From Dehalococcoidia bacterium (lineage in GTDB: Bacteria; Chloroflexota; Dehalococcoidia; GIF9; UBA5629): 64,000 nucleotides of DNA. Under the pieces are notes generated by a model. It worked only from the letters and a program-made list of their open reading frames with translations, ran no database searches and was not told the origin of the DNA. The position numbers and the translations under genes are program-made. This document shows positions 1 through 8,940 of this stretch, piece by piece; within the stretch, counting starts at the first letter, position 1; each line of letters opens with the position of its first letter. The DNA is taken from NCBI GenBank assembly GCA_041653995.1, contig JBAZEK010000001.1:992001-1056000 (forward strand), read 5' to 3'.

Positions 1-372
1 GAATCCATAGCCGCAACCAAAATCTAAAATCTTCAGTGTGCGGCTTTGGTCGGCGCCAAACAGACGGATAATCTCATTAATGTATTCTCTATAATGAGCT
101 GCCCTGTGAGTTGTTGAGAGATCAGCATAGCATTCAGGATAACCGTACTTACCGTTGGTCTCTCGAAACATCTGCCCATTGAAATATGATGCTATATAAA
201 AACCATTGCCTGATACAAAGCGACTGGGATGCAATTGTAGCAGGCGGCAGTCACTACAGGCTAAATGCTCAAATCCTTCGCGATCTAATATGCTTTTCAC
301 ACGCGGGCTTTGGCATACGTAGCAGAGCTCCGTCGTCAATTCGCCACATCTATTGAAATTCTCATGACGCAT
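1..372 (-). CDS. Zinc-ribbon class I SAM methyltransferase, N-terminal part (runs off the window)
   Basis: This 124-codon reading frame is open to the left edge, so only the N-terminus is visible. It starts at ATG 372 and an in-frame TAG lies four codons upstream, which fixes the start region. Near residue 17 there is a C-x2-C pair (CYVC) and near residue 40 a second one (CSDC), the pattern of the zinc ribbon found at the N-terminus of many sugar or lipid C-methyltransferases. The visible part ends in ILDFGCGYGF, which is methyltransferase motif I (SAM binding). The neighbouring genes on the same strand are another methyltransferase and an STT3-like oligosaccharyltransferase, so modification of a surface glycan is a reasonable guess, but the substrate cannot be read from the sequence. 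Confidence 0.75.
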   Translation of the reverse strand, partial: MRHENFNRCGELTTELCYVCQSPRVKSILDREGFEHLACSDCRLLQLHPSRFVSGNGFYIASYFNGQMFRETNGKYGYPECYADLSTTHRAAHYREYINEIIRLFGADQSRTLKILDFGCGYGF

Positions 373-515
373 CTCAATAATCTATTTGACCAAATACGGA
401 ATTCCTGGATATTTTCTCGAAGATACAGTATTCCATTCACCTGAGGGCGTCAAGTGTTCTTTTACTTGCCGGGCGGGTAGTTATGATCTAAACGGTCTAT
501 TTGCATCAGCAAGTT

Positions 516-1310
516 TTATTTTCTTTTGAAAACAAAAAGTTTTTCATATCCGAAATCACCGAAATTCGGCATTTCCGCAGCAAGTTCGTTTATTCTCGCC
601 TCGTATTTCGGTTGTTCAGGAAATATGAGAGCGGGGTACAGTACGCGAGATATTAGCATATATGTGCTGCAGAAATTATTTATCTCTATCAGTTCAAAGA
701 AATCTGCCGCAAAGTTAATCAGATCTTGATCATCAAAAAAAAGGTTGTGCCATACCACCTCGATTTCACTCAGGCCATTTTTAGTTCTCAATTCATTCAG
801 CCTGATAAGTCCCTGCCGGCTGCCCTCAAGCATTAGGAAAAGCCCTCCGTGTTTGATGATTCGGCCAATTCGCCGTATTGCAGCTTTCTGCTCTTCCCAG
901 GTAGGTATATTGATTAAGCATCTCTCAGTGTAAGCAATATCAAAGGTTCTATTTAACTCTAAATCCACGACGTTTCCCAGGCTGAATGTTATGTCCCCTT
1001 GCAGCGTATTTTCAATTTGCATCTTATTTTTTTCAGCTTCCGATATCATTTCTTCAGAGTAGTCGATGCCAAGTATGGATATTTTCTTAGCCCACGCCAT
1101 ATATAAACCAGTGTATCCCTTACCACATCCTATCTCGACAACGGTGTCCCCATTTTCAATATAATTCGAGAGTGTTTTCATCTCAAGATGTTGTATATTA
1201 TAGTCTTTGAATGTGCCACAGTATTTAAGCGGGAAAATCTCTGGGGCATATGCCGCCCCTTCTTGAGCAGCTTTGCCCCAGTGGTTCTTGATATCCCAGT
1301 CTCTCCCCAT
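516..1310 (-). CDS. Class I SAM-dependent methyltransferase
   Basis: The 264-residue protein has the Rossmann methyltransferase core. Motif I is VVEIGCGKGYTG at about residues 57-68, followed by an acidic loop ending strand 2 (LGIDYSEEMI, about residue 80) and a motif II-like stretch FDIAYTERCL at about residue 123. A GAGGAG ribosome site sits about 10 bases before ATG 1310. It has no signal peptide or membrane segment and is therefore cytoplasmic. It lies between another methyltransferase and the STT3-like gene, all on the minus strand. The substrate is unknown. Small-molecule, glycan and quinone methyltransferases all share this fold, so only the reaction class is safe. Confidence 0.8.
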   Translation of the reverse strand: MGRDWDIKNHWGKAAQEGAAYAPEIFPLKYCGTFKDYNIQHLEMKTLSNYIENGDTVVEIGCGKGYTGLYMAWAKKISILGIDYSEEMISEAEKNKMQIENTLQGDITFSLGNVVDLELNRTFDIAYTERCLINIPTWEEQKAAIRRIGRIIKHGGLFLMLEGSRQGLIRLNELRTKNGLSEIEVVWHNLFFDDQDLINFAADFFELIEINNFCSTYMLISRVLYPALIFPEQPKYEARINELAAEMPNFGDFGYEKLFVFKRK

Positions 1311-1413
1311 TTTTACACGTCTCCTCTTGACCAGTTTGTGACTATATAACAGCTAAAAACATCGGATCGTCCTGTTCCGTGCTTTCCTGTTACCGCCATC
1401 CCACACCGCTTAC

Positions 1414-3774
1414 TCATGGTGTCAAATTGTGCCCATATGCAAAAATCTTGATGTTGGGTTGTGACCTGGAGCCGACAGGTACTTTCTGGTTCGAACTGTA
1501 AACAAGCCTGTAGTCCTTCAACTCCTCTAGCGGTACAGGGCTTTCCCCTGAATCATCCCCAGCGATAATATAGTTACTGTCGCTGTTTTCCCCTACGAAC
1601 CGCTCTGCAGCCTCATACGATGCGAACACTCTGCTGTCGATGATCTCTCTATATACATTGCCGTTCTGCGCGGCAAACTCCCTGTACTGGATGACAGGGA
1701 CACTGCGCGGCACGACCGCCTTACCATCGAAATTATATAATCTGGCCACCATACTGCGGTAATACTCCGGAAAGAAATAAATGGCAGGTACATACTGGTT
1801 ATTCTGCTTCGTCAAGAACACATCGTAATAACGCGAATAATCCGCGCCGCTCAGGGTGGCCAGCGCATGGAATTTGCCGTCATGAGCGGCGATCTCATTG
1901 TCCACGACAATGTAGCGTGCCCTGTATTTATCGACGGTCAGTTCAGCCGATGCAGCGTCCTGCGCGGTAAAAAAATAGGCCGATTCGAGCGCTCCGGTAC
2001 CAGGATTGGTAGCTGGCGGCCGTTGACCTATCCTGGCTATCCAGTAGCCGTAATCCCACCAGGCTAAAATCCCGTAGGCATCTGACGGATACTCAAAGCC
2101 GCCGGGTTGGCCGGGGGGGTTGTATAATCCGTAGTAAGTATCCGCATCACCAAACGGCTCCTCCGTATTTGTCCGTAGCCAGTCCACGGCCTCGCACCAG
2201 GCATCTGAGGGAGCGAAGAGAGGCCTTCTGGCCAGGTCGATGGACGGCCGCTGTCCGTTGGGCAGCGGTCCTATATTGGGATAATACACGAGCAGCACTA
2301 TCACAACCATCACCGCCGCGACGGCAATATTGCCCTGCAGGGAGGTCCGCCTCGACTGCTGCGCCTGTCTGGCTGCGCGTTTTTTCCCTCTGGCCGAAGG
2401 CTGCGGTGCGGCGACCGCTGCAACCGACTCATTTTTCTTTCTGACCAGCGCTTCAAGCGGGATCCAGCAAAGGTAACCCGTCAGCAGCGCCACGTTGACC
2501 GCAAAATAGTAGGCGAAACGCCGCATGGAGAGGGCGGAGAGCAAAATGATAACGCTCCACACCAGCAACAACGTCACATTCGCCTCCCCTTTCTTTATCA
2601 CCTGATAGAACAGCACCCCCATACATATCATGCTCAAGAAAAAGGCCAGCATATAGTTTCCCATGGCCACCGCAAAGGTGAAAACGTCCTGCTGCATGAG
2701 CAGAGGCTGCATCTCCATTACGGTCGTCCCAATCGGCCAGATAAAAATGGTTGCCAGGCTGCCCGTCACCCACCTGAACATCGACGGGCCGATCACAGCC
2801 AGCAGGATCGCTCCCATCACAGCCAGCCCCGCTATAACGATCGGATAGTAAAAGCCACTCAATCCCCTGCCGTTCATCCATCCGGAAAGAAGAGGCAATA
2901 ATACAGATACCAGCAATCCTGCAGCGAGCGCAGCTGCCGTTGAAATACCGTGTATCGCCGGAATGTATACAATCAGGCCCACTCCGAAAAGACAAACGCC
3001 CAGAAGGCCGAGATAGCCGGTAGGCCGGCCGTGCAAATGGTCGACCACGGCCTGCACCACGATGAATAAAAATAGAACCAGCGCAAACAGCAGGGCGCCG
3101 GCCCAGGTCAGCATATAGAGACCCATGAAAATCCCGGCCAGAATGCTGAACGTCAAAATCCTGCCGACGCCGGCCCAGCCTGCCTTAACCATATCGCCCA
3201 GCGGTCTTCCGTGGCCCGCCCTTAACGCCAGGAATACAAACAGCATGATGCCGGTAGAGAAAAATACCTCGGCGATATGATGGTCGGTATAACCCAGCAA
3301 CGACCTGTTGAGGAACTCTCCCGGCATGATGGCCAGCAGACCGGCTGACATCAGGCCCAGCCACTTATTGCCCAGCAAAAGGCCGATGAAGAACACAGCC
3401 AGTATGGTCAAAGCCGCCAGCACGGGCGGTATATAAACGGATATCACATCGACCGTATGCTGGTCGGCATTTCCCAGGCTGAGAATCCATATTACGCCTC
3501 CCATGAAATAGGCAAAGAAATCGGGATGAGCCCCGGTCGGCACACCTCCGGGATAAAGCAGATAGGGATCGAACTGCGTGAGCTGAGGGAAGTGCTTCAT
3601 CAGGTTGTCCACCAGGCGCATGTAGTAATAGGCGTCCACGCCCGTCATCTTCACCCAGTCCCTGACAAACACCTGGTCGTAAGGAAGAGCCACGCGCAGC
3701 CAGAGAGCCAGCGCAATAATTACTACAAGCAGCAACAGGACGATCGCCCAGGACCCTGCCTTCTTAACCGCCAT
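1414..3774 (-). CDS. STT3/AglB/PglB-family oligosaccharyltransferase
   Basis: The 786-residue membrane protein has about a dozen hydrophobic helices in residues 10-460, then a soluble C-terminal domain. The first outer loop carries GVDAYYYMR (Asp47), matching the metal-binding acidic loop of STT3 proteins. A second acidic motif, GYTDHHIAE, lies near residue 163. The hallmark WWDYGYW, which recognises the acceptor sequon, is at about residue 570. Proteins of this family transfer lipid-linked glycan to asparagine of exported proteins. A lysine/arginine-rich insert (GKKRAARQAQ) separates the membrane and soluble parts. Length and organisation resemble archaeal AglB more than short campylobacterial PglB. 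STT3 enzymes are uncommon in bacteria. The two upstream methyltransferases may act on the same glycan, but this is only positional. A good minus-strand promoter precedes it. Confidence 0.9.
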   Translation of the reverse strand: MAVKKAGSWAIVLLLLVVIIALALWLRVALPYDQVFVRDWVKMTGVDAYYYMRLVDNLMKHFPQLTQFDPYLLYPGGVPTGAHPDFFAYFMGGVIWILSLGNADQHTVDVISVYIPPVLAALTILAVFFIGLLLGNKWLGLMSAGLLAIMPGEFLNRSLLGYTDHHIAEVFFSTGIMLFVFLALRAGHGRPLGDMVKAGWAGVGRILTFSILAGIFMGLYMLTWAGALLFALVLFLFIVVQAVVDHLHGRPTGYLGLLGVCLFGVGLIVYIPAIHGISTAAALAAGLLVSVLLPLLSGWMNGRGLSGFYYPIVIAGLAVMGAILLAVIGPSMFRWVTGSLATIFIWPIGTTVMEMQPLLMQQDVFTFAVAMGNYMLAFFLSMICMGVLFYQVIKKGEANVTLLLVWSVIILLSALSMRRFAYYFAVNVALLTGYLCWIPLEALVRKKNESVAAVAAPQPSARGKKRAARQAQQSRRTSLQGNIAVAAVMVVIVLLVYYPNIGPLPNGQRPSIDLARRPLFAPSDAWCEAVDWLRTNTEEPFGDADTYYGLYNPPGQPGGFEYPSDAYGILAWWDYGYWIARIGQRPPATNPGTGALESAYFFTAQDAASAELTVDKYRARYIVVDNEIAAHDGKFHALATLSGADYSRYYDVFLTKQNNQYVPAIYFFPEYYRSMVARLYNFDGKAVVPRSVPVIQYREFAAQNGNVYREIIDSRVFASYEAAERFVGENSDSNYIIAGDDSGESPVPLEELKDYRLVYSSNQKVPVGSRSQPNIKIFAYGHNLTP

Positions 3775-3793
3775 ATATTTAACCTTGCGATAG

Positions 3794-3823
3794 ATTATAA
3801 CGTTAAGCTTCAGTTTATGACAA
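3794..3823 (-). promoter_or_regulatory. Sigma-70-type promoter for the STT3-like gene
   Basis: On the minus strand TTGTCA (3823-3818) and TATAAT (3799-3794) are separated by 18 bases, about 20 bases before the STT3-like start codon. It is divergent from the riboswitch promoter only 20 bases away. Confidence 0.55.
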
Positions 3824-3843
3824 TGAATTTGAGCTGATGTATT

Positions 3844-3872
3844 TTGACATCGGGCGGTTAAAACTATATGCT
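3844..3872 (+). promoter_or_regulatory. Promoter of the cobalamin riboswitch/btu-cob operon
   Basis: A perfect TTGACA (3844-3849), a 17-base spacer and TATGCT (3867-3872) place the transcription start near 3880, just ahead of the riboswitch. It is the only good promoter seen for the B12 operon. Confidence 0.6.
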
Positions 3873-3879
3873 TTAGCCA

Positions 3880-4024
3880 ACTGAATATTTGAAGCAGGGC
3901 GCCCGCGGGTGACCGCAGGCTTAAAAGGAGTGCAAACCGGTGCGATACCGGTACAGTCCCGCCTACTGTGAAAGTCAGAACGCCACCCTGCCGAAAAGCT
4001 GCCTCCGCGGAGTAAGGGGGCGGG
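3880..4024 (+). promoter_or_regulatory. Cobalamin (adenosylcobalamin) riboswitch
   Basis: The leader carries the conserved parts of the B12 riboswitch: the AAAGGAGTGCAAACCGGTGC segment near 3923-3943, the ACAGTCCCGCCTACTGTG core near 3953-3970, and a B12 box of the form GTCAGAACGCCACCCTGCC at about 3974-3992. It lies directly ahead of btuF and the corrinoid operon, its usual place. The segment AGGGGG at 4015-4020 can pair with CCCCCT at 4045-4050, the left arm of the following terminator. This gives a plausible antiterminator: ligand-bound aptamer leads to termination, free RNA to read-through. That switching model is inferred from base pairing only. Confidence 0.9.
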
Positions 4025-4045
4025 ATTTGTTATTTGTTAACGATC

Positions 4046-4073
4046 CCCCTGCCCGCACGGGCAGGGGTTTTTT
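4046..4073 (+). terminator. Intrinsic terminator of the riboswitch expression platform
   Basis: A 9-bp GC-rich stem, CCCCTGCCC (4046-4054) with GGGCAGGGG (4059-4067), has a four-base loop and is followed by six T. It lies between the aptamer and btuF, as expected for transcription attenuation. Confidence 0.85.
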
Positions 4074-4093
4074 ATTTATCGCGGAGGTGATCT

Positions 4094-5023
4094 TTGTATA
4101 ATACCTGGAATAAAGCGGTTATTTGCGCGGCGCTGGCCGCCGTATTATGTGTATGCGCATGCGCCGCGCCGTCTTCACTCGAGGGATTGAGAGACGACTC
4201 CGGCAATATCATAACTTCGGCGCCCCCCGCTGAGCGTATCATTTCCCTGGCCCCGGCCAATACCGAGATAATCTACGCCTTGGGCCTGCAGGACAGGCTG
4301 ATAGGCGTGACGGAGTTCTGCAACTATCCTCCCGCCGCTAAAGACAAATCCAAAGTGGGAGGTTTCAGTACGGTGGATATTGAGAAGGCGGTGGCGCTCA
4401 AGCCGGACCTGGTGCTGGCAGCCGAAATCCATAACAAAAGCGCTACACCGCAGCTGCAGAAAATGGGCTTCCGCGTCGTTTCGCTGCATCCCAAAACGGT
4501 GCAGGGCGTTATTCAGGACATCGCGCTCACAGGCAGGCTGTGCGGCGCCGACGCGGCCGCCGCAACGCTGACAGCCGACCTGCAAAAACGCGTGGACGCC
4601 GTAACTACAATCACCGCCGGCCTGGCGTCCGAGCAGCGCCCCCGTGCGCTGCTCGTCATCTGGAACGATCCCTTAATGACGGCGGGCAAATCCACTCTCA
4701 TCGACGACATCATACGCCTGGCAGGAGGCACCAATATAGCGTCGCAGATCAACGGCTTCGCCTCCATGAACCTGGAATCGATTATCAGCGCCGACCCGCA
4801 GATCATCATAGTGCCGACCAGCATGGACGAAAAGGGCGATGCGTTGTGGGACTTCATTATCACCGACCCGCGAATGAGCAATACGTCCGCCGTTAAAAAC
4901 GGCCGGGTCTACAAAATCGAGGGGGACCTGATCTACCGCCACAGCCCGCGCTGCATAACGGCCCTGGAACAAACGGCATCCTTCCTTCACCCGAACCTCT
5001 TCAGCAAGTCCGGCAGTGAATGA
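4094..5023 (+). CDS. btuF: Corrinoid ABC transporter substrate-binding lipoprotein
   Basis: The 309-residue protein binds cobalamin or cobinamide outside the membrane and delivers it to BtuCD. The start is TTG 4094, preceded by a near-perfect GGAGGTGAT at 4083-4091. The N-terminus is a hydrophobic signal with a likely lipobox ending at Cys23. The rest is a type III periplasmic-binding fold: ERIISLAPANTEIIYALGL at about residues 47-65 opens the first lobe, and AVALKPDLVLAAE marks the typical strand. It is the first gene behind the cobalamin riboswitch, with btuC and btuD next, so corrinoid rather than iron-siderophore specificity is well supported. Confidence 0.92.
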   Translation: MYNTWNKAVICAALAAVLCVCACAAPSSLEGLRDDSGNIITSAPPAERIISLAPANTEIIYALGLQDRLIGVTEFCNYPPAAKDKSKVGGFSTVDIEKAVALKPDLVLAAEIHNKSATPQLQKMGFRVVSLHPKTVQGVIQDIALTGRLCGADAAAATLTADLQKRVDAVTTITAGLASEQRPRALLVIWNDPLMTAGKSTLIDDIIRLAGGTNIASQINGFASMNLESIISADPQIIIVPTSMDEKGDALWDFIITDPRMSNTSAVKNGRVYKIEGDLIYRHSPRCITALEQTASFLHPNLFSKSGSE

Positions 5024-5047
5024 TGCCCGGGGAATAACAATTTTACG

Positions 5048-6109
5048 ATGGAAACGGCATTAAAAACTGAATTGGCCCTGTACCGTGCCAGAGCGCAGCG
5101 CGGAAGGCTGCTATTGATGCTGGCTTCCCTGGTACTGGTCGGGGTGGGGCTTTGGGCCGTCACAGTCGGCAGCACGGCCATCCCCTTCCAGGATATACTG
5201 GCCATTTTGCAGGCAAGGATATTTGCACCGGGTAAAGCCGATGCCTATTCTGCTATTTACAACACCATTATCTGGGACATCCGCCTGCCGCGCATTATCA
5301 TGGCCGGTTTCACCGGCGCCGCTCTGGCGGTGGCGGGCGCGGCCTACCAGGGTATGTTCCGCAACCCGCTGGCCGATCCCTATCTTACAGGCGTCTCACA
5401 GGGGGCGGCGCTGGGCGCCGTGGCCGGCTTTATGCTGCCGGCCGCCGTGCCGGCCGCCCTGGTGCCCGTGCTGGCTTTCCTGGGCGCCATACTCAGCGTG
5501 GCAGCCGTCTATTCTATAGCGAGGACCGGCCGCACGCTGCCCATCACCACCCTCATACTGGGCGGCGTGGCGGTGGGGGCGTTTTTAGCCTCGATCACTT
5601 CCTATCTCATCATCATATCGGATGAAAAAGTGCACGGCATCGTTTTCTGGCTGCTGGGCACCTTCTCCCTGGCTGACTGGTGGCGAGTGGCGGTCATGAT
5701 ACCCTACATTTTCGCCGGAGTGACGGTACTGCTGCTGATGGCACGCCCTCTTAATGTAATGCAGCTGGACGAGGAGCAGGCCGAACAGCTGGGCATAAAT
5801 GTCGAGCGCACCAAGCTGATCATTTTAGTGGCAGCCACCCTTACGACTGCTGCAGCCGTATGCTTCTGCGGCGCCATCGGTTTCGTGGGTATCATCATCC
5901 CCCACGCCGTGAGGATGACCTGCGGGCCGGACTACCGCCTGCTGCTGCCCATGTCATTGCTGGGAGGGGCGGCCTTCCTGATAATGGCGGACACAGCCGC
6001 CAGGACCATCATGGCCCCCACCGAGATACCTGTGGGAATCATCACGGCCATTATCGGCGCGCCCTTTTTCCTCTACCTGCTCAATCAGAAAAAAAAGGCG
6101 GTGTTTTGA
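5048..6109 (+). CDS. btuC: Corrinoid ABC transporter permease (FecCD family)
   Basis: The 353-residue inner-membrane protein has about ten hydrophobic helices and the FecCD-family signatures RLPRIIMAGFTGAALAVAGA (about residues 79-98) and GAIGFVGIIIPHAVRM (about residues 277-292, near the ATPase contact). It forms the translocation pore for the BtuF-bound corrinoid. It starts 24 bases after btuF, and its TGA overlaps the btuD ATG by one base, which indicates translational coupling. Length is normal for the family. Confidence 0.92.
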   Translation: METALKTELALYRARAQRGRLLLMLASLVLVGVGLWAVTVGSTAIPFQDILAILQARIFAPGKADAYSAIYNTIIWDIRLPRIIMAGFTGAALAVAGAAYQGMFRNPLADPYLTGVSQGAALGAVAGFMLPAAVPAALVPVLAFLGAILSVAAVYSIARTGRTLPITTLILGGVAVGAFLASITSYLIIISDEKVHGIVFWLLGTFSLADWWRVAVMIPYIFAGVTVLLLMARPLNVMQLDEEQAEQLGINVERTKLIILVAATLTTAAAVCFCGAIGFVGIIIPHAVRMTCGPDYRLLLPMSLLGGAAFLIMADTAARTIMAPTEIPVGIITAIIGAPFFLYLLNQKKKAVF

Positions 6110-6906
6110 TGCCGGTCATATCCCTGGTCAGAGCAGGTTTCCGGTACGGCGAAAGGACCGTGCTTCACGATATCACGCTGCAGACCCGGCCCGGAGAGTT
6201 CCTGACTTTTATCGGGCCTAACGGCTCGGGCAAGAGCACACTGCTCAAGGGCATATGCGGGCTGCTGAGGCCGTTCGAGGGTTCGATCAGCCTGGACGGA
6301 CGGCCGCTGGGCAGCTATAGCCGCACAGATATCGCCCGTAATATCGCCCTCATGCCGCAGAGCGCTTCGCTGCCCGAACTTTTCACGGCCATGGAGATCG
6401 TGCTGATGGGCCGCACGCCGCACCTGGGGCTGCTCAGATACGAGGGCAGCAGCGATATTCTGGCAGCTGCCAATGCCATGGAGGCCACGGAGACCGCACG
6501 GCTGGCCGGCCGCCGCATCAACCAGCTTTCCGGCGGCGAACGTCAGAGGGTCCTGATCGCCCGCTCGCTGGCGCAGGAGGCCGGCATTCTGCTGCTGGAT
6601 GAGCCCACGGCCAGCCTGGATATCAATTACCAGGCCGGCATACTGGATTTCCTTAAAAAGCTCTGCCGGGACAGGGGGCTCACCATCGTCGCAGCCCTGC
6701 ATGACATCAACCTGGCCTCACAGTTCGGCGACCGCATTATCGTCCTCAAGGACGCCGCCGTTTATAAAGAGGGCGGGCCGGATGAAGTGATCAATAGCCG
6801 CACACTGCAGGAGGCCTTCGGCATCGGCGTCACAGTCTACCCCCACCCGGTTAACGGACTTCCTACAGCTATGATAACGTCAGCCGCTGAAGGGGAGCGC
6901 AAATAA
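6109..6906 (+). CDS. btuD: Corrinoid ABC transporter ATP-binding protein
   Basis: The 265-residue ATPase drives BtuC. Walker A is GPNGSGKST at residues 36-44. The signature is LSGGERQRV, Walker B is ILLLDEPTASLD, and the switch histidine is in ALHDINLA. The start at ATG 6109 is chosen because it overlaps the btuC stop and gives the normal N-terminus MPVISLVRAGFRYG. The frame is open further upstream, but that part lies inside btuC. The stop overlaps the next start (cbiB) by one base. Confidence 0.93.
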   Translation: MPVISLVRAGFRYGERTVLHDITLQTRPGEFLTFIGPNGSGKSTLLKGICGLLRPFEGSISLDGRPLGSYSRTDIARNIALMPQSASLPELFTAMEIVLMGRTPHLGLLRYEGSSDILAAANAMEATETARLAGRRINQLSGGERQRVLIARSLAQEAGILLLDEPTASLDINYQAGILDFLKKLCRDRGLTIVAALHDINLASQFGDRIIVLKDAAVYKEGGPDEVINSRTLQEAFGIGVTVYPHPVNGLPTAMITSAAEGERK

Positions 6907-7841
6907 TGGAGCTTTCAGGCCTGTATATATTGTCCATCGCCCTTCTGCTGGATGCATTGATCGGGGAGGCCTCCAATGCCTGGCATCCCGTGGCCTGGCT
7001 CGGCAAGCTCATCTCCCTGGAGCTTAAACTCGAGCCGCCTGAAGGTCCCCGCCGCCAACTGTTATTCGGCGCCGTCATGGTCGTGATGACCTGTATCGCA
7101 ATAGCCGTTCCTCTCTGGCTCGGCCTTACTTTCCTGCTCAGCCTCAATCCGGTCATTTACATACTTGTTTCAGCATATCTTTTCAAGAACACCTTCGCCC
7201 TGAAAGGGCTGTGGAAGGCCGTGGAAGACGTCAGGCTGTGCCTGCAACGCAACGATGCGGCGCAGGCCAGGCGGAAGGCAAAGTCGCTGGTCAGCCGTGA
7301 TACCTCGGGGCTATCAGACGAACAGCTTATGTCGGCGGCCGTCGAGTCCTGCGCTGAAAACCTCTGCGACAGCTTCGTAGCGCCGCTTTTTTATTTCGCA
7401 ATCCTGGGCCTGCCGGGAGCCCTGATATACCGTATCGTAAATACCTTCGACGCCATGATCGGATATCACGGACGCTGGGAATATACTGGTAAAGCCGCAG
7501 CACGCCTGGATGACGCCCTCAATTACATCCCCGCCCGTTTGAGCGCGCTGCTGATCGTAGTTGCTTCGGGCATCTGCCGGGCCGATGCCGGCGGTAGCTG
7601 GCGCACTATGCAAAAACAGCACGGGAGGACCTCCAGTCCCAACGCAGGCTGGACCATGTGCTCCATGGCCGGCTCTCTGGGCATCGAACTTGAGAAAAGC
7701 GGCGAATATACTCTCAACGGCGGCGGCGCCGCCCTGTCGAATGCTGTGGTATCTCGATCACAGGCTGTAATGCTGACGTCCGCAGGCATATGGGGACTAA
7801 TGATTGCCGTGGTGGAGGCGCTGGTTGGGATTGCGCGCTAA
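6906..7841 (+). CDS. cbiB: Adenosylcobinamide-phosphate synthase
   Basis: The 311-residue integral membrane protein of the CbiB/CobD family joins aminopropanol phosphate (or ethanolamine phosphate) to adenosylcobyric acid. The family marks are LLLDALIGEASNAWHPVAWL near the N-terminus, ESCAENLCDSFVAPLFYF at about residues 150-167 and FDAMIGYHGRWEYTGKAAAR at about 182-201. The start overlaps the btuD stop. The next gene is the matching amino-acid-phosphate decarboxylase. The organism shows no corrin-ring genes in this window, so a salvage or remodelling role is likely. Confidence 0.93.
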   Translation: MELSGLYILSIALLLDALIGEASNAWHPVAWLGKLISLELKLEPPEGPRRQLLFGAVMVVMTCIAIAVPLWLGLTFLLSLNPVIYILVSAYLFKNTFALKGLWKAVEDVRLCLQRNDAAQARRKAKSLVSRDTSGLSDEQLMSAAVESCAENLCDSFVAPLFYFAILGLPGALIYRIVNTFDAMIGYHGRWEYTGKAAARLDDALNYIPARLSALLIVVASGICRADAGGSWRTMQKQHGRTSSPNAGWTMCSMAGSLGIELEKSGEYTLNGGGAALSNAVVSRSQAVMLTSAGIWGLMIAVVEALVGIAR

Positions 7842-8907
7842 TCCCCACATACACAAACTCCCTCCCATCGAACACGGAGGAGCGGGCTACGCCGGTCTGC
7901 AAGATTCCGGCCTGCTCGACTTCAGCACCTGCTGCAATCCCTACGGGCCGCCTAAGGAAGTCTACCGCACACTGCGCGCAATAAATATCCATGACTATCC
8001 CGATCCGCATTCAGGTGAACTTGTGGCGTCTCTGGCCGGCAGCCTGGGAACGGCTGCCGACAGGCTCCTAGCAGGCAGCGGCTCGACCGAGATAATCAGG
8101 TTGGCCGCCCTGGCCTATCTGGCGGCGGGAGATAAGGTTGTCATACCGTCTCCAACATATGGTGAATACGCGCTGGCCGCAGCGATTGCCGGATGCGCTA
8201 TCGTAAAATATAAACTGCGCGAAGATCAGGACTTCCGGTTGAGCCTGGATGACTTCGCTTCCTTCGCGCAGGCTCACAATCCGGGGGCAGTCTTTCTGTG
8301 CAATCCCAACAATCCCACCGGACAGCTTCTGCCTGAAGAGGACCTGCGCAGGTTTGTCAAAGGCTTGCCCGATACGGTGGTTATACTGGACGAGGCCTAC
8401 ATGGCGTTCACGGACGAATCAACCGGCGGGCTCGATCTGATGGACGAGCCCAACGTCTTGATCGTCCGCTCCATGACCAAGGACTTCGCGCTGGCCGGCC
8501 TGCGCCTGGGTTACGGCCTGGCCTCTCCCTCAATCATCAACAACCTGAGAAAAGTGCAGCCGCCCTGGAATGTAAATTCGCCGGCCCAGCGAGCGGGCAT
8601 TGCGGCAACCGGATGCGGCGATTATGTCCGGCGTTGCAGTACCCGCATGCAAAAATGCCGCTCCTACCTCACGCGCCGGTTGTCAGGAATGGGATACAGG
8701 ATTATGCCCACCGACACGCATTTCTTCCTGGTCAGGGTAGGAGATGCAGCCGGTTTTAAAAACCGGCTGCTTGAGAAAGGATTCCTGGTACGCGATTGCT
8801 CGTCCTTCGGGCTGCCGGCCTACGTGCGTATATCGCCGCGCCGCATGGATGACTGCAAAAAGCTGGCACAGGCTGTTGCGGGGATGGCATGGAAAGCGGA
8901 CTACTGA
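7831..8907 (+). CDS. cobD: Threonine-phosphate decarboxylase (aminotransferase-fold PLP enzyme)
   Basis: This 358-residue PLP enzyme of the HisC/CobD fold makes (R)-1-amino-2-propanol phosphate from L-threonine phosphate for CbiB. The N-terminus HGGAGYAGLQDSGLLDFS and FLCNPNNPTGQLL are typical. The PLP lysine is in SMTKDFALAGLRLG. I place the start at TTG 7831, which overlaps the cbiB stop by 11 bases and has GGAGG 12 bases upstream. A TTG at 7804 in the same frame would add nine residues. A histidinol-phosphate aminotransferase has the same fold, but position inside a B12 operon between cbiB and cobA favours CobD. Confidence 0.87.
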   Translation: MRANPHIHKLPPIEHGGAGYAGLQDSGLLDFSTCCNPYGPPKEVYRTLRAINIHDYPDPHSGELVASLAGSLGTAADRLLAGSGSTEIIRLAALAYLAAGDKVVIPSPTYGEYALAAAIAGCAIVKYKLREDQDFRLSLDDFASFAQAHNPGAVFLCNPNNPTGQLLPEEDLRRFVKGLPDTVVILDEAYMAFTDESTGGLDLMDEPNVLIVRSMTKDFALAGLRLGYGLASPSIINNLRKVQPPWNVNSPAQRAGIAATGCGDYVRRCSTRMQKCRSYLTRRLSGMGYRIMPTDTHFFLVRVGDAAGFKNRLLEKGFLVRDCSSFGLPAYVRISPRRMDDCKKLAQAVAGMAWKADY

Positions 8908-8940
8908 CTATACTGTACAATATTATCTGCGGAGGACTAT

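Noticed and set aside
5860..6108. N-terminal extension of btuD of about 83 codons
   Set aside because: The frame is open inside btuC, but the extension is out-of-frame btuC sequence. The ATG at 6109 overlaps the btuC stop and gives a normal ATPase.
7831..8907. CobD as histidinol-phosphate aminotransferase (HisC)
   Set aside because: The fold is shared, but position between cbiB and cobA in a riboswitch-controlled B12 operon strongly favours the threonine-phosphate decarboxylase.
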